DNA from: Brasenia schreberi
Taxonomy: Eukaryota; Streptophyta; Magnoliopsida; Nymphaeales; Cabombaceae
NCBI GenBank assembly: GCA_036023115.1
Contig: JAYKKT010000088.1
Span: forward strand, 3,797,001 to 3,861,000
Reading direction: 5' to 3'
Length of the DNA: 64,000 nucleotides
Position numbers and translations under genes: made by a program. Shown piece after piece: positions 1 through 12,493 of the stretch (within the stretch, counting starts at the first letter, position 1; each line of letters starts with the position of its first letter). A model generated the notes under the pieces. It was given only the letters and a program-made list of their open reading frames with translations. It was not told the origin of the DNA and did no database searches.

Positions 1-1937
1 TATCCTCTATTCGTGCCACTCCTAATTTGTTTCCAATAACCTCATTATGTATATGATCTTTTCTTGTATGACCACTCATCCATCTCAACATCTTCATTTC
101 TGTCATAGACATCTTTTGTACATGTTGATGATTAACTGCCCAACACTCAGAACCATAAAACATGGCAGGCCTAATTGCTGCTCTATAATATTTACCTTTT
201 AATTTTAATGGTATCTTCTTATCATAAAGAATACCTGATGCTCCTCTCCATTTTAACCAACCAGCATTTATTCTATGTGTAACATCTCCATCAATTCTTC
301 CATCACTCTGAAAAATTGACCCTAGGTATTTAAAACTTTCCTTTTGGGGAATGCAATGTGTGCCAATTTTAATTTCTATGTCCTTTGAAATAACCAAATG
401 ATCAAACTTACATTCCATATATTCCGTCTTTGTTCTACTAAGTCGGAGGCCTTTGCTTTATAATGTTTTTCTCCATAGTTCTAATTTTCTATTAACTTTT
501 TCCTTAGACTCCTCCACTAATACAATGTCAAATGCAAATAACATACACCAAGGTACTTCATCTTGAATATGTTTTGTTAACTCATCCATCACCATTATAA
601 ATAAGTATGGACTTAAAGTTGATCCTTGATGTAACCCAATATTAACTTCAAAGAAGTCAGTCATTCCTTCATGAGTCCTCACACATGTTTTTGCACCATC
701 ATACATGTCTCTTATAAGGTTAATATATGTCAATGGGATACCTCTTTTTTCCAAAGTTCTCCAAAGAACCTCCTTCTGTACCCTATCATAAGCTTTTTCT
801 AGATCAATAAATATCATGTGAAGGTCTTTCTATTTTGCTCTAAAATGTTCCGTAAGACGTCTCAAAAGGTGAATCGCTTCAATAGTAGATCTACCTGACA
901 TGAATCCAAATTGGTTCTCTGTTGTACTTGATACTTGTCTTAACCTACGTTCAATAATTCTTTCCCATAATTTCATAGTATGACTCATTAACTTGATATC
1001 TCGATAATTCGCACAATTTTGAATGTCTCCCTTGTTCTTATATATGGGTATAAGTGTACTTGTTCTCCATTCCTCGGGCATCTTTTGGTTTTTCCATATT
1101 TCATTAAATAATCTTGTGAGCCAAGTGATTCCTATTTCTCCTAGAATATTATTTGGTCCTACTGATTTACCACCCTTCATATGTTTAAGAGCCTCTTTGA
1201 CTTCATTCTTTTGAATACGTCGGTAGAAATTGTGGTTTACATACTTTTCAGACTTGGCTAAATCTCTTAAACTAATACTAACATCTTTATTTTCATTACA
1301 AAGATTATAAAAATAGTTTTTCCATCTATTTCTTATATCATCATTTGCCACTAGAATTTTTTCATCCTCGTCTTTTATGCATCTAACATAGTTAAGATCT
1401 TTAGTTTTCTTATCTCTAGCCCTAGCTATCTATCCTAAAAATATCTCTTTCACCCTCTTTTGAGTTGAGTTTTTTATATAGGTCCTCCCAAATCTTAGCT
1501 TTTGCTTCACTAACGGCCTTTTTCGCTTCCTTCTTTGCTTTCTTATAAGCTTCTAAAGTTTCACTAGTTTTCTTAGCATAATGTAATTTGTAACATGCCC
1601 TCTTTGCCTTGATTTTATTTTGTACTACTTCACTCCACCACCAAGCTTCTTTTTGTGCCGATACACCTCCCTTAGATACCCCTAACACATCTTTCGTCAC
1701 TTTCCTAATATGTATAGCCATATTGTTCCACATATCACAGGATGTGCCAACATAATTCCAAACATCTCCTTGAAGGACTTTCTGTTTAAATATATCTTCT
1801 TTCTCGCTTTTGAGGTTCCACCATTTAGTTCGAATAGCTCGATGCACTCTTTTCTTCTTTGTCCATTTTTTTATTTGTAAATCCATAACTAAAAGTCGAT
1901 GTTGGGTGGTTAAGCTTTCTCCTGGAATTACCTTATA
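1..1937 (-). mobile_element. RTE-clade LINE copy A, 5'-truncated, runs off the left edge
   Basis: Minus-strand reading gives, 5' to 3', the basic linker after the endonuclease (1422-1886), the first part of the reverse transcriptase (830-1351) and its core and thumb (458-817). These appear as broken reading frames. Recognisable stretches include [23 protein letters not shown] and [13 protein letters not shown]. The catalytic box, normally FADD in this family, reads FAFD, so this copy is inactive. The endonuclease half is absent and homology stops near 1937. The 3' tail lies left of the window. The name RTE rests on the endonuclease/RT proteins of the better copies at 37.8-40.9 kb and 55.9-60.3 kb. 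Confidence 0.9.
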
Positions 1938-2300
1938 ATCTAGACAGCAAATAACTGTTAGTATATGAAAATTATAATGATACTAAAATTGATGATGAGA
2001 GTAGTTGCCAAAGTTAATTCCGTGATCATAAAACAAGTCAGCCCTTCTTTGATTTTATCTCTGGAAAAGGTCACATTGTAAAGAATAAATGATATCAGAT
2101 AGTTGCCAAGACAACAACAACGTCAAGTTAGTGCTTTGGCAGAAGCCTTAATGCACAAATTGCAAAATTATTAAACATCAGGAAAGTGCATAAGAAACAG
2201 TAAGTAAAGGAAGTAGCAATCAACCTGGACAACGCCACTAAAGTCTATCTTATTGGTGCCTTTTTATCATCCTTATTAGTGTACATGTTGTTTCTTACAG

Positions 2301-2420
2301 TGTACGACACCTGAAGGAAGGTACAATCGCCAGATAGCAATGAAGTTTCATGCACGAGAAAGTGAATTTCAAATAAGAAGCATCAAACTTGCATTTCCAG
2401 AGGGTTCTCAAATGCTTCTG
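2301..2420 (+). CDS. Candidate internal exon of an unidentified gene
   Basis: A 40-codon open stretch lies between a good acceptor (pyrimidine-rich, ending TTACAG) and a good donor (CTG followed by GTAACT), in phase 0 at both ends. The translation begins CTTPEGRYNRQIAMKF and ends FPEGSQMLL. It looks protein-like but I do not recognise the family. No partner exon is visible, because LINE copies lie on both sides. The opposite strand is also open across most of the segment, which weakens the case. It may be a relic or chance. Confidence 0.25.
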
Positions 2421-2631
2421 GTAACTATAGTCATCAGCAATATTACATGTCATATGACAAATATAAGTCAAAACTCAAAAAAATATGTACTCATGGTTTT
2501 GAAATATAATTGTTAAAGCAAAACTCTTGAAGACGTCAACATATGGTAGTTTGATTGTCAAAAAGTTAAAATGCCATATGATAGAAACACAAGTAATTTA
2601 ATACCGAAGATAACAACATTTTATTTCATTA

Positions 2632-4652
2632 CAACAATAACAACAACAACTAAGCCTTTTCCCATACTAGACGGGGTCGGCTAGATTCTTTGTTTCCACA
2701 TAGCTCTATCATGTGCCATGTTAGCAGCTAACTCACAAAAGCTAGATCATTCTTTATTGTTTCTTTCCAACACTTTTGTGATCGTCCTCTACCTCTTTTA
2801 ATACTTTCCAAATTTAGTCTTTCATACCTTCTTAAAGGTTCTTCTGATCTTCTTTCTATATGTCAAAACCATCTTAAACAATATTCTCTCATTTAATCCT
2901 CTATTGGTGTCACTCCTAATTTGTTTCTAATAACCTCATTATGTATACGGTCTTTTCTTGTATGACCACTCATCCATCTCAACATTTTCATTTCTGCAAA
3001 GGACATCTTTTGTACATGTTAATGGTTAACTGCCCAACACTCAGAACCATAAAACATGGCAGGTCTAATTGTTGCTCTATAATATTTACCTTTTAACTTT
3101 AATGGTATCTTCTTATCATAAAGAATACCTTATGCTCCTCTCCATTTTAACCAACCAACATTAATTCTATGCATAACATCTCCATCAATTCTTCCATCAC
3201 TCTGAAAAATTGACCCTAGGTATTTAATGCTTTTCTTTTGGGGATGCAATATATGCCAATTTTAATTTTTATGTCCTCTAAAGTAACCAAATGATCAAAC
3301 TTACATTCCATATATTTTGTCTTTGTTCTACTAAGTCAGAGGCCTTTGCTTTTTAATGCTTCTCTCCATAGTTCCAATTTTATATTAACTTTTTCCTTAG
3401 ACTCTTCCACTAACACAATGTCATCTACAAATAACATACACCAAGGCACTTCATCTTGAATATGTTTTGTTAACTCTTCAATCACCATTATAAATAAGGT
3501 ATGGACTTAAAGTTGATCATTGATGTAACCCAATATTAACTTCAAAGAAGTTTGTCATTCCTTCACGAGTCCTCACACATGTTTTTGCACCATCATACAT
3601 GTCTCTTATAAGGTTAATGTATGTCAATGGGATACCTCTTTTTTTCAAAGTTCTCCAAATAACCTCCCTCGGTACCCTAAATAAATATCATGTAAAGGTC
3701 TTTCTTTTTTGCTCTAAAATGTTCCATAAGATGTCTCAAAAGGTAAATCGCTTCACCAATAGATCGGCTTAGCATGAATCCAAATTGGTTCTCTGTTGTA
3801 CTTGATACTTGTCTTAACCTACGTTCGATAATTCTTTCCCATAATTTCATAGTATGACTCATTAACTTGATATCTCGATAATTCGCACAATTTTGAATGT
3901 CTCCCTTGTTCTTATATATGGGTATACGTGTACTTGCTCTCCATTCCTCGGGCATCTTTTGGTTTTTCTATATTTCATTAAATGGTCTTGTGAGCCAAGT
4001 GATTCCTATTTCTCCTAGTATTTTCCAAACTTTTATAGGAATATTATCTGGTCCTACCGATTTACCACCCTTCATATGTTTAAGAGCCTCTTTGACTTCA
4101 TTCTTTTGAATACGTCGGTAGAAATTGTGGTTTACATGCTTTTTTAGACTTGGCTAAATCTCCTAAACTAATACTAACATCTTTATTTTCATTAAAAAGA
4201 TTATAAAAATAGTTTTTCCATCTATTTCTTATATCATCATTTGCCACTAGAATGTTTTCATCCTCGTCTTTGATGCATCTAACAGAATTTAGATCTTCAG
4301 TTTTCTTATCTCTAGCCCTGGCTATCCTAAAAATATCTCTTTCACCTTCTTTTGAGTTGAGTTTTTTATATAAATCCTCCCAAATTTTAGCTTTTGCTTC
4401 ACGGACAACCTTTTTCACTTCATTCTTTGCTTTCTTATAAACCTCTAAAGTTTCACTAGTTTGCTTAGCATAATGTAATTTGTAACATGCCCTCTTTGCC
4501 TTGATTTTATTTTGCACTACTTCACTCCACCACCAAGCTTCTTTTTGTGTCGGTACACCTCCCTTAGATTCACCTAACACATCTTTCGCCACTTTCCTAA
4601 TATCTATAGCCATATTGTTCCACATATCACAAGGTGTACCAACATAATTCCA
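2632..4652 (-). mobile_element. RTE-clade LINE copy B, 5'-truncated, with its 3' tail
   Basis: The 3' end is marked on the plus strand by a short CAA-repeat at 2629-2649, meaning a TTG-repeat tail on the element strand, as in the other copies here. Minus-strand reading gives the 3' untranslated region, a decayed reverse transcriptase (best block 3677-3955) and the linker (4098-4625). The catalytic box reads FVDD rather than FADD, and several frameshifts separate the blocks. Homology ends near 4652, before the endonuclease. Copies A and B lie in the same orientation with about 700 bp between them. Confidence 0.9.
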
Positions 4653-4800
4653 CCACCAAGCTCCTTTATTTCATTAAAGGATTAAAATGCCCATAGATTT
4701 TTTTGACTAAAATCAATTTCAGGTGTGAGTGCAGAAGGATCTTAAAGCACGATGACAACAAACCTTCGAGAATAAATGACCCTGAGATTCCTGACAGTAT

Positions 4801-5080
4801 CACACAGTCTATTCATCTTAACCAACCAGAAAATCAAAATCATCCTTCTAAAGCTGGATATATTAGCAGAAATACATAATCCAGAAATGTTAATGATGGT
4901 TCTATGCAGAGAAATTATTTCTTGCCAAGTACAAAGAAGTATTAAACAGTCTTCATCTTAGCCGACCAGAAAATCAAAACCATTCTTCTAAAGCTGGATA
5001 TATTAGCAGAAAATACATAATTCGGGAATGACAATGATGGTATCTTCTGAAGAGAAATTATTTCTAGCCGAGTACAAAAA
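4801..5080. repeat. Imperfect tandem duplication, two units of about 140 bp
   Basis: The segment beginning near 4801 recurs with an offset of 140 bp. Both units share CCAGAAAATCAAAA, CTAAAGCTGGATATATTAGC and AGAGAAATTATTTCT. Small indels and substitutions show the duplication is old. No coding function is visible. Confidence 0.8.
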
Positions 5081-5441
5081 AGTTGTGAAAACATTTAGGA
5101 AATGCAGCAATACGTAGAAAAATTCAGAACGACAGAAAATATATTGCAATAACATAAGTGAAACATCATCTAATGATCGTTCACAAGCACAGCACTAAAA
5201 GAATTCTCTGTTATGACTGCAGGAACATGAACTCAATACGAAGATAGGACGATCAGACTGAAAATTCAAGATATTCAGATAAAAGTGACAAAACTAAGCT
5301 AGAAACAAGCTAACCGAAACAATAGAACATGCGTCCAAGAACGATCAGACTTATCTTCACTGAGCACCTAAATAATAGATAACATCAAAGATCTAGTCTC
5401 TTGGACTCGGATTTTGACAGAAAGAAGAAAAGACACGATAC

Positions 5442-5510
5442 CTTAGCAAGTGAAATATCAGAGTCTTTTTTCGCAAAAGATATCTCCTTGGTAAACTTCT
5501 GCCTTGCCAT
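5442..5510 (-). CDS. Candidate first coding exon, unidentified gene
   Basis: Minus-strand ATG at 5510 opens 23 codons, MARQKFTKEISFAKKDSDI and on, ending AAG in front of a GTATCG donor (phase 0). Upstream, on the higher-coordinate side, is a long AG- and CT-rich stretch (about 5515-6400) that could be 5' leader or promoter. No continuing exon was recognised to the left, where the sequence passes into LINE B. I cannot name the protein. Confidence 0.3.
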
Positions 5511-5629
5511 CTTAACAATCTACAATTCCCAAAGAAAATCAACAATCTTATTCCTCTAAAATAGAAGACTTGCTAGGGGAAATCATACACATGGACATGC
5601 GAAAAAAGCCGCTAAAGGAAACTACACAC

Positions 5630-6440
5630 ATGTGCGCGCGCGCACACGCACACACACACAGAGACAGACAGAGACGGAGACCTTCACGTAAGAATTCTCA
5701 GGATCAATGGGTGTGGAAGCTTTAGCAAACGGGACCAACATGATTCGTCGTGTTCCATTACTCAAGAAACCAGTTGCCGCCGTTCCCATCAATTTGTTAC
5801 TGCATCACCAAGATTTCATCCTCATCTCAAAAGACGAACACCAACAGATTCATGCGGACAAACACACACGTACATACAAAAACGAAGAAGAAATAAAGAA
5901 AAAAAGATCGTTCTTGTATCATCCATTCAACGCTCACCAGAAAGGCAAACTTCTCTCCGTCTGATAAAAGGGTGCAGCCATCCCTAGATGCACCAGAAAC
6001 GCCATATCTCACCGAGAGAGAGAGAGAGAGCAGAGAGAAGTTGATCACGCTCTATAGCAGCCTCCGAAAGCAATAGATTACGATTTTGTAGCAGTCCCCC
6101 ATGCGAGAGAACTAAAGATCATTGGTATTCGTTAGAGTGAGAGAAAGAGTGAAAGGTGATGTCCGAAACAGGGGGCAACAAGAAATGCTTTGTTGGTGTC
6201 GTCATTGAAGGAGAATCAGAAGAAGACGGAGACGAACTGCAATCGTGCGAGATAAAACAAACAACGTCGTCGTGGAAGCATTCCAGAAAACACTCCGCCT
6301 CTTTGAAGGCAGAAAACGCACTCCAAATCATCACTATAAGATTCCAAATAAAGAAAAGAACAAAATCACGACGATTTCACACTCCGGACGATGTTGGTAG
6401 GCGGGAAAACACCGGAAAATCCACAGGCAAACCGGAATAA
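5630..6440. other. Low-complexity CA/GA-rich stretch without a supported gene
   Basis: This holds a CG/CA alternating tract (5632-5662) and a GA tract (6017-6031). Short open frames exist on both strands but none shows a recognisable domain or splice structure. It could be the leader or promoter of the candidate minus-strand exon ending at 5510. Confidence 0.4.
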
Positions 6441-6839
6441 ATAGAACCGATTGGTTCTATGAAACCAACGAATAGCGTTGCAAACCGCGAAATGAATGAG
6501 TTCCCAAACCCCTGCATCCCTTCTTCCGTCATCAAACCCACCCACCTCTGTTGCTTTCTTTCCTAATCGTTTCCCGGTGGAAAGGAATACTAGTAATAGA
6601 AACAAATTAGTGTGGGCAATGATTTGCCCGACGACGTGTCCTTTTGCTTTTTTCTCGAGGAAGACAAGACCTTTCGCTTTCTCTCTCGTCCTTTTGTTTT
6701 TTGATCTCTCTCTCTCAACATACGTTATCGTTTATGATCCGGACATGCGCTTCCGTTTTCCCTGAAACTCGGAATCGAGATCAAACTGGGACTGGATTTG
6801 GTTCGACCTTATTAAATCGTTTTAGATGAAGAGGAAAAG

Positions 6840-7180
6840 TCATTAAAAAAAAATTAGTTACAAGAGAAAGCCAAAGCCTAACACACACTCACACATGAAT
6901 CTTCTGGAAGTCAAACTCCCCACCAGCAACGGCCACACCCTGCACCTTGGAGGAGTTGATTACTTGATTTGGTTGGAGACTTAAATCGTTTTAGATCATA
7001 AGAGAAAAGTCATTAAAGGTTTTTTTTTAATTACAAAAGTCTGGCGGACCCTCTCAGGAAAACCAAAGAACACACGCTCATGGACCCTGTCAGGCTCTCA
7101 TAGTCGAACTCTCCACCGATAACACACACGCTCACCTTCTGAGAGTCGAACTCCCCACCAACAGCAGCAGCACTAGAACA
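6840..7180 (-). repeat. Two adjacent SINE-like repeats in antisense
   Basis: Two related segments (about 6840-6960 and 7015-7180) have a T-rich start, a 'lysine-rich' TTACAA(A/G) block, CA-rich tracts, and then a GTCGAACTC or GTCAAACTC motif. That motif is the reverse complement of a tRNA-type B box (GAGTTCGA). The same arrangement recurs at 18.3-18.7, 19.07 and 58.1 kb. A poly-A-tailed tRNA-derived SINE on the minus strand explains it best. Confidence 0.45.
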
Positions 7181-7389
7181 GCTTGTAGTTTAGGTAACAC
7201 TCTCGGTGTTGACTTCGATTCCAACCCGGATTCAACATCATGAAATTTTAAATTAATGTAACAAAAGATGTGTATGTAACCCTGGTGGGTTTCAATTTGT
7301 TTACGACCACATAATTCAAGCTGCTGATTTTAATCTCACCTAAACATGAAACTAGATACGGATTGATTCTATGAATTTAGATATGTTTT

Positions 7390-7585
7390 CGTGTTGATTC
7401 TAGTTCTAGTTTCACTTAAAACTTTCTTGATACTAAGTGGGGAAACCATAAAGAAAGAGAACTGTCGGTTTCGGTTCAATCTTTCAATAGGTAGACCCAG
7501 AACTGAACCATGGGGTTCTCGGTTTCGATTTGATTTGGGTTCTAATACTGAAACAGTTCGTATCCGATTCAAACCCACCTGGCCA
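7390..7585. repeat. GGTTTCGG-rich dispersed repeat
   Basis: Dense runs of GGTTTCGGTT, GGTTCTCGGTTTCG and the complementary GAACC motifs occur here. The same word composition returns at about 9.44-9.92, 15.85-16.13, 17.63-17.95 and 30.95-31.06 kb. No protein is encoded. It is probably a non-coding member of a dispersed family. Confidence 0.5.
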
Positions 7586-9430
7586 ATTGTTAATGGATGT
7601 ATGATGTTGGTTGTGTGTGTGACATCTGAAGGTTGAGGAACATGGTTGGAATATCCAAATGGATCTTGAGTATCTTACTTTCTGTATTCCACTGTCTTCC
7701 ATTTACTGTCATTAAATGCTTCGGGATTTCAAAATGAGTCGATGAGTCGGGTTTGGGCCAAGAGCAGGTCAGACCATGACCCACCCGTTTTTCTGCGGGT
7801 TGTTTTTCGAAAGCCAGACCCGACACAGATGGGTTTAGGCCAGTACCAGACCTTTGTTAGGTTTCTTCGGGTCAAATCTGACCTGGCCTGCTAAGTCCAG
7901 AAAAGAATCAGATTGTTTGGGTGCCATTTGAAAGTTCCAATTCTAAGTTCCAAACTCAATTTTCAGCGTCTTTTCCTTGTTGACAATTAACATTAGTCTT
8001 AAGGTGTTTTATTACGAGGTCTCAGCCTGCAAAACTGAAACTTGTCATAAACCCTAATCAAACCTTGACATACAGTATAAAAAGTAGGATCATACTCATT
8101 TATGGACAACTAAAATTGAGTGTGCAGTCACAATTGTGTAGGCCTAGTAATCAAACATCCCCAAAAAGGATGTGTGTGCCTTGGTATCGAACGATTGTCC
8201 TTCAACTTAAGGTTCTTTCGAGTCGACCCCTTAGCCGTGAGAGTTGTGGCTCCCTGTACTGAGTTTCAATGTTCAAAAGTTTGGATTTCATAATGATCTT
8301 AAATGACATAATTTCCTTGATTGATAAGTTACATAATGTGGCGTATTATATGCTTGAAATTAAATAACTTAATGTGAACATGGTCATTCGATTTAGATTT
8401 ACGTAAAGAAAAGGCACATCGATTTACATTGTTATTCTTTCTCATGCTTGCTGAATGTTTTATGGAAAGTTTGTGAGAGTAACTGGTGCCAAATTTTGAC
8501 CCAACCTGAAAGCACCATACAAACATGACCTGCAAAACCGTGTCTGGGCCAGGAGTTAGGTGCTCTGGGCTGAGTTCGGCTCATTGCAAAATTACCCAAC
8601 CCAAAATCATTATCTTGTATAAACATCTTTGTTGCTTGATCTTTCGTATTCAAATTTGATTTAAAAGCATTATTATATTTTTATACTTTCCATGATGTAT
8701 TGATCATGAGTATAAATGCAAAGTAATTTAAAACTCTATCAAACTTCAAACATGTCCATCACTTTTCACTTTTCATGAATGATCATAGACCTCACCACGT
8801 GACAAGAAGCCATTCTTGATTGTCCATTCAGGCGATCAGAGGTGGACGCTTGGAAGTATATAACTCCGGAGGACTCTATAATATATATAGGATTTATTGT
8901 AGTCACATCGTCGTGAACTCTATCTTAAGCAAACCTTGGTTGTGTTTGGGTCTTGAAAATTGACCGTAACAAAAATTCGAGTGGGTTTCAAATCAACCTG
9001 ATTTTGACCTAAACCCGAAGTGGCATGACCTAAACAAGAGCAATTGACCCGATTTGCAAACTCCTAGGCGAGAGGTGATAAACATGAATTGTTTTTACTT
9101 AATAAATGCCAATTGGTTTATCATTGAGACAAGGTGCAAATTTCTAACTTCAACAACTACTTCATCCATGATGCTGAATTTGGCTTGAAAACGTCGTAAA
9201 CAATAAAACTTTGGTTAAAATGCCCTTGAAGATATCAAACTCAACTATTCTACCTTCTTTTTGAAGTGCAAAACACCTAAAATGGTCATTGTGTTAGGAG
9301 TAAATCATGATATTCTATACAAGAATAAACTTGCCATCACGAACAGGTAATTTAGATAAGTCCATGAAATTGCGAGAAGGAAGAGAACAAAATTAGAGTA
9401 TGATAATAACGTAATCTTGAACTTGTTATA
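7586..9430. other. Intergenic stretch, no gene seen
   Basis: AT-rich sequence with patches of GGGCC/GACCC words (7740-7890, 8490-8610, 8950-9060). These resemble one another and look like remnants of a dispersed repeat. No domain or convincing exon was found on either strand. Confidence 0.5.
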
Positions 9431-9439
9431 TAACCGGAT

Positions 9440-9920
9440 GTGATTAGGCCGGTTTCTGTTTCATGAAAGGTGAAACCAAAACAGAATCGGATGGTTCCTG
9501 GTTTTGAGCTCAGTTTCAGTTCTGATTTTAGCCGGTGCTTGGTCCGATTTAGTTCTCGTTGGAACTGCCATGCGGGTTTGAAATCTGTCATGTCTACGGA
9601 TAGTACTTATGGTTTTGAGACGCTGGTTAAGGTTTCATTGAAACCCAGCACAGGAACTGAACTGGCCTCCCTCCGACTTTGGTCTTCAGATTTGGTTCCG
9701 GTTCAGGATCTGATTCTACCATGGTTTCAGTTCGGTTCCAATTTCATTTGAAAAAATGAGGTAACAAACGTGGGGTTTTAGAATCGGAACCAAAAAATGT
9801 TCAAAACTGCCCGTCCGGTTTCCTGATATGCTGAAACGCAACCGAACTGGGTGCTCTTCATTTGATTCTGATTCTGATTCAGCAGTTCGTTCTAATCCAG
9901 TTCGTGCCAAGCCCAGGTCC
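9440..9920. repeat. GGTTCCGG-rich dispersed repeat (larger copy)
   Basis: A longer example of the repeat at 7390-7585. GGTTCCGGTTCAGG, TTTCAGTTCGGTTCC and their complements are packed through about 480 bp. A CCGGTTTC word starts the block (9451) and GTCCGGTTTCC lies near its end (9812). Open frames through it are compositional artefacts. Confidence 0.5.
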
Positions 9921-10243
9921 AAATGGGCCACCTCTATAGCTGCCATTCATCAACACCACTATTTCCGCCACAACCACTCTCTTACTGCCACCATCCATCA
10001 CCACCACGGCCATTTCCTCTATGATTTGGCGCCGCCATGCTCATCATTCGCTCTACCTTCCATCCTTTGTCATGATCACCATGCAATATCTAGTTCAACT
10101 TCATGAAAGGAGTTGAAAAATCAAACACATAGTACGTTCTCTTTTTTTCATACATACATACGTATACAAATATATACATAAACATACATATCTGTATCTA
10201 TATACATACATATATGTATGTACGTGTCAGTCTTTCTGTCTCT

Positions 10244-10249
10244 CTCTCT

Positions 10250-10297
<48 letters not shown>

Positions 10298-10444
10298 TAA
10301 TTCTATCCGGCACTCCCCTGACTTTGTGCACTCATGCCTGTCTTTGAGTATGAGTTTAATTATTGATAGGCGACTGAAGATATGCCAACAAGGTGCCGTC
10401 CCCCATAACAGCTACATGAAGGAGTATCCTCAAGGACCCTAAAA

Positions 10445-10532
<88 letters not shown>
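10244..10532. repeat. Two AT microsatellites flanking 150 bp of unique sequence
   Basis: Alternating TA runs at about 10250-10292 and 10451-10532. The sequence between is unremarkable. Apparent frames reading YIYIYI are produced by the microsatellite. Confidence 0.95.
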
Positions 10533-10534
<2 letters not shown>

Positions 10535-11039
10535 AGAAAAAAATGGTTTCTTGTGTACACCGATATGTGTACAAAGTACTCTAAAATAAGAGAAGTTGAG
10601 GCCTTATATTAATTATCATTAATAATTAATATTATATTAATAATTAAATAAGTTGACATGGTCGGTAATGTAGCTCAGGTACCACGTCGAGCGTATTGCA
10701 TATTTAGTTTTAACAATCTAAATACATTTTTTTTGGACACATAAAAAACTATTTTTGTTAAATAGAAAGATTATGTAAATATTTGATGGAAAGCTAAATA
10801 CAAACTAGTTGATTTTAATAATGTTTTCAATATGGTGCGTTGGTGCATTTACGCACTTATATTAGTCTTGTAAAAGTCAAACAGTGAACATGGCTAAAAA
10901 TTCTCGAAAATACCCGAAGAGAGAGATGAACTCGAAATTACAGGAAAGAGAAGGACGGATTCTGAAAGAACTTTAAATTAGCGTGTTGATAGGCCTTTGC
11001 ATTCAAAGTTTTTTTATGATTTGCCTCCACGAGTTGCTC

Positions 11040-11043
11040 ATCC

Positions 11044-11077
<34 letters not shown>

Positions 11078-11277
11078 ATCCATGATTCATTGCACCATAG
11101 AAAGGCCTACTCCAACACACACACACAGTTTCTTTGTCCATGATTGCATCATTAACATGGATTCAGCGTCTTGAAAGGCCTACTGCAAAACACACACACA
11201 CAGATTCTTTGTCCATGATTCATTGCATCATATGGGGAACATGTTCAGCGTCTTGAAAGGCCTACTCCAACACGCGG

Positions 11278-11315
<38 letters not shown>

Positions 11316-11525
11316 AGACGTTTCGTTTGTCAATGATCCGTTGCATCATTCTTCCGTGAAAACGAAGCTTGTTGCATCATGCATGCATGTCTAAAATTAG
11401 AGGAGTTAGCGTATTGCTACAGCTATTATTTGTCAATCATCTGTTGCATCATCCCCTTAATGAAAACTAAGTCGCATCACGCGTGAATAAATAAATTATT
11501 CGGGTTAGCTTATTGCTTTAGCATT
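11040..11525. repeat. Tandem CA-bearing units followed by a 100-bp duplication
   Basis: A GA run (11046-11076) is followed by three diverged units that each contain AAAGGCCTACT(C/G), a CA run and TTTGTC(C/A)ATGAT. The unit starts are near 11101, 11174 and 11256. After the CA run at 11280-11312, a roughly 100-bp unit containing GTTGCATCAT and GTTAGC(G/T)TATTGCT occurs twice (about 11330-11430 and 11432-11525). Confidence 0.7.
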
Positions 11526-11539
11526 AGCAATTTCACTGC

Positions 11540-11790
11540 AGTCCCAATGAAAGTGTAACTGAGCCGAGTCTAGTACAGGCAGAGTCTCAGCTCTCGCTCG
11601 AACAAGCATCAACCTTAAGGCTTGAGTCCAAGCTCAGTTTGTGTTTGAACAACTGGAGTTCGGCTCTTTTGGTTTGTTTAAGCTCAATACGACCAAGTTG
11701 ACTCAATTAAGCTCGCCCAAGATCAAGTTCAATGTGCTCCAATTAGAAAGCGTAATTGAGCTCGTGAATCAGGTCAAATAAATGTAGGAT
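11540..11790. repeat. AAGCTC/GAGCTC-rich dispersed repeat
   Basis: Repeated AAGCTCAGTT, GAGCTCGTGA, TTAAGCTC and complementary words over 250 bp. No reading frame or RNA structure is evident. It is the kind of word-rich non-coding repeat common between plant genes. Confidence 0.35.
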
Positions 11791-12204
11791 CGACTCAAAT
11801 TTAGTAACCCTAGTTTCCAATTCAAAATATGACAATTATTTTTTTGGTAAATAATATGACAATTATTTTCAGTGAGTATTTTCCAAAGTCGGAGTCAAAT
11901 TTAGTAAATTCGATCGTTAATGAACAAAACAAGTGGACGCTGTCCACATTCCACTAATCGGCCATCTCTATCTCTCATATTCTGGCGCCTTCCCTTCATC
12001 GTCTTCTGTCTGCAGTACTACAAATCTGCACGCCAGCTTGTTTTACCTTTTCCTTTTTGATCTCATCATCTCTTTCATTTTGTCTGATAGCCCTACTTAC
12101 CAAAAGAAATCTTTTGTTTTCGTGACAGGTTTCAAGCCAGAGATATCACATGTGGGTTGACAGCCTTGCTGTTTAGACAGATAAATTCGATCAGCTTACT
12201 CTCT

Positions 12205-12493
12205 CTGCAAGAGAGAGAGAGAGAGAGACTCAAACAGGCTCATCTGTGCAAGAGGGAGTGAAGATCTTTCCATTTCCCATCTTCCGACGTACAACCAACA
12301 ATCCGATGACTACCCACCTAACACAACGAGGAAACGAAGGAAATAGAGAGAGAAGAAAAGGAGTTTTGTTGAAAGGGGAGTCGGTTCAGACTCCCTTCTC
12401 TCTCACCAACTTCTCCAAAATCTGTATCTCCACTCTTTCTTCAATCAGCCGACGTCCCAACCACCGGAAAGAATTGAAAATGGATAATTAAAG
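12205..12493 (+). promoter_or_regulatory. Probable 5' leader of the FRA8-like gene
   Basis: The 290 bp before the ATG at 12494 hold a GA run (12208-12228) and a CT-rich stretch (12390-12450), typical of plant 5' leaders. An in-frame stop just upstream (TAA at about 12488) closes any longer N-terminus. No TATA box was confidently placed. Confidence 0.4.

Noticed and set aside
3897..4109. 63-90 aa plus-strand frames beginning MSPLFLYMG, seen at 1023, 3897, 26601 and 39123
   Set aside because: They recur because they are antisense to the same part of each RTE reverse transcriptase, not because they are a conserved gene.
7369..7826. Overlapping short frames rich in N, R and F
   Set aside because: They are produced by the GGTTTCGG word repeats on both strands and have no domain.
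10356..10574. Tyrosine/isoleucine-rich open frame
   Set aside because: Generated by the TA microsatellite.
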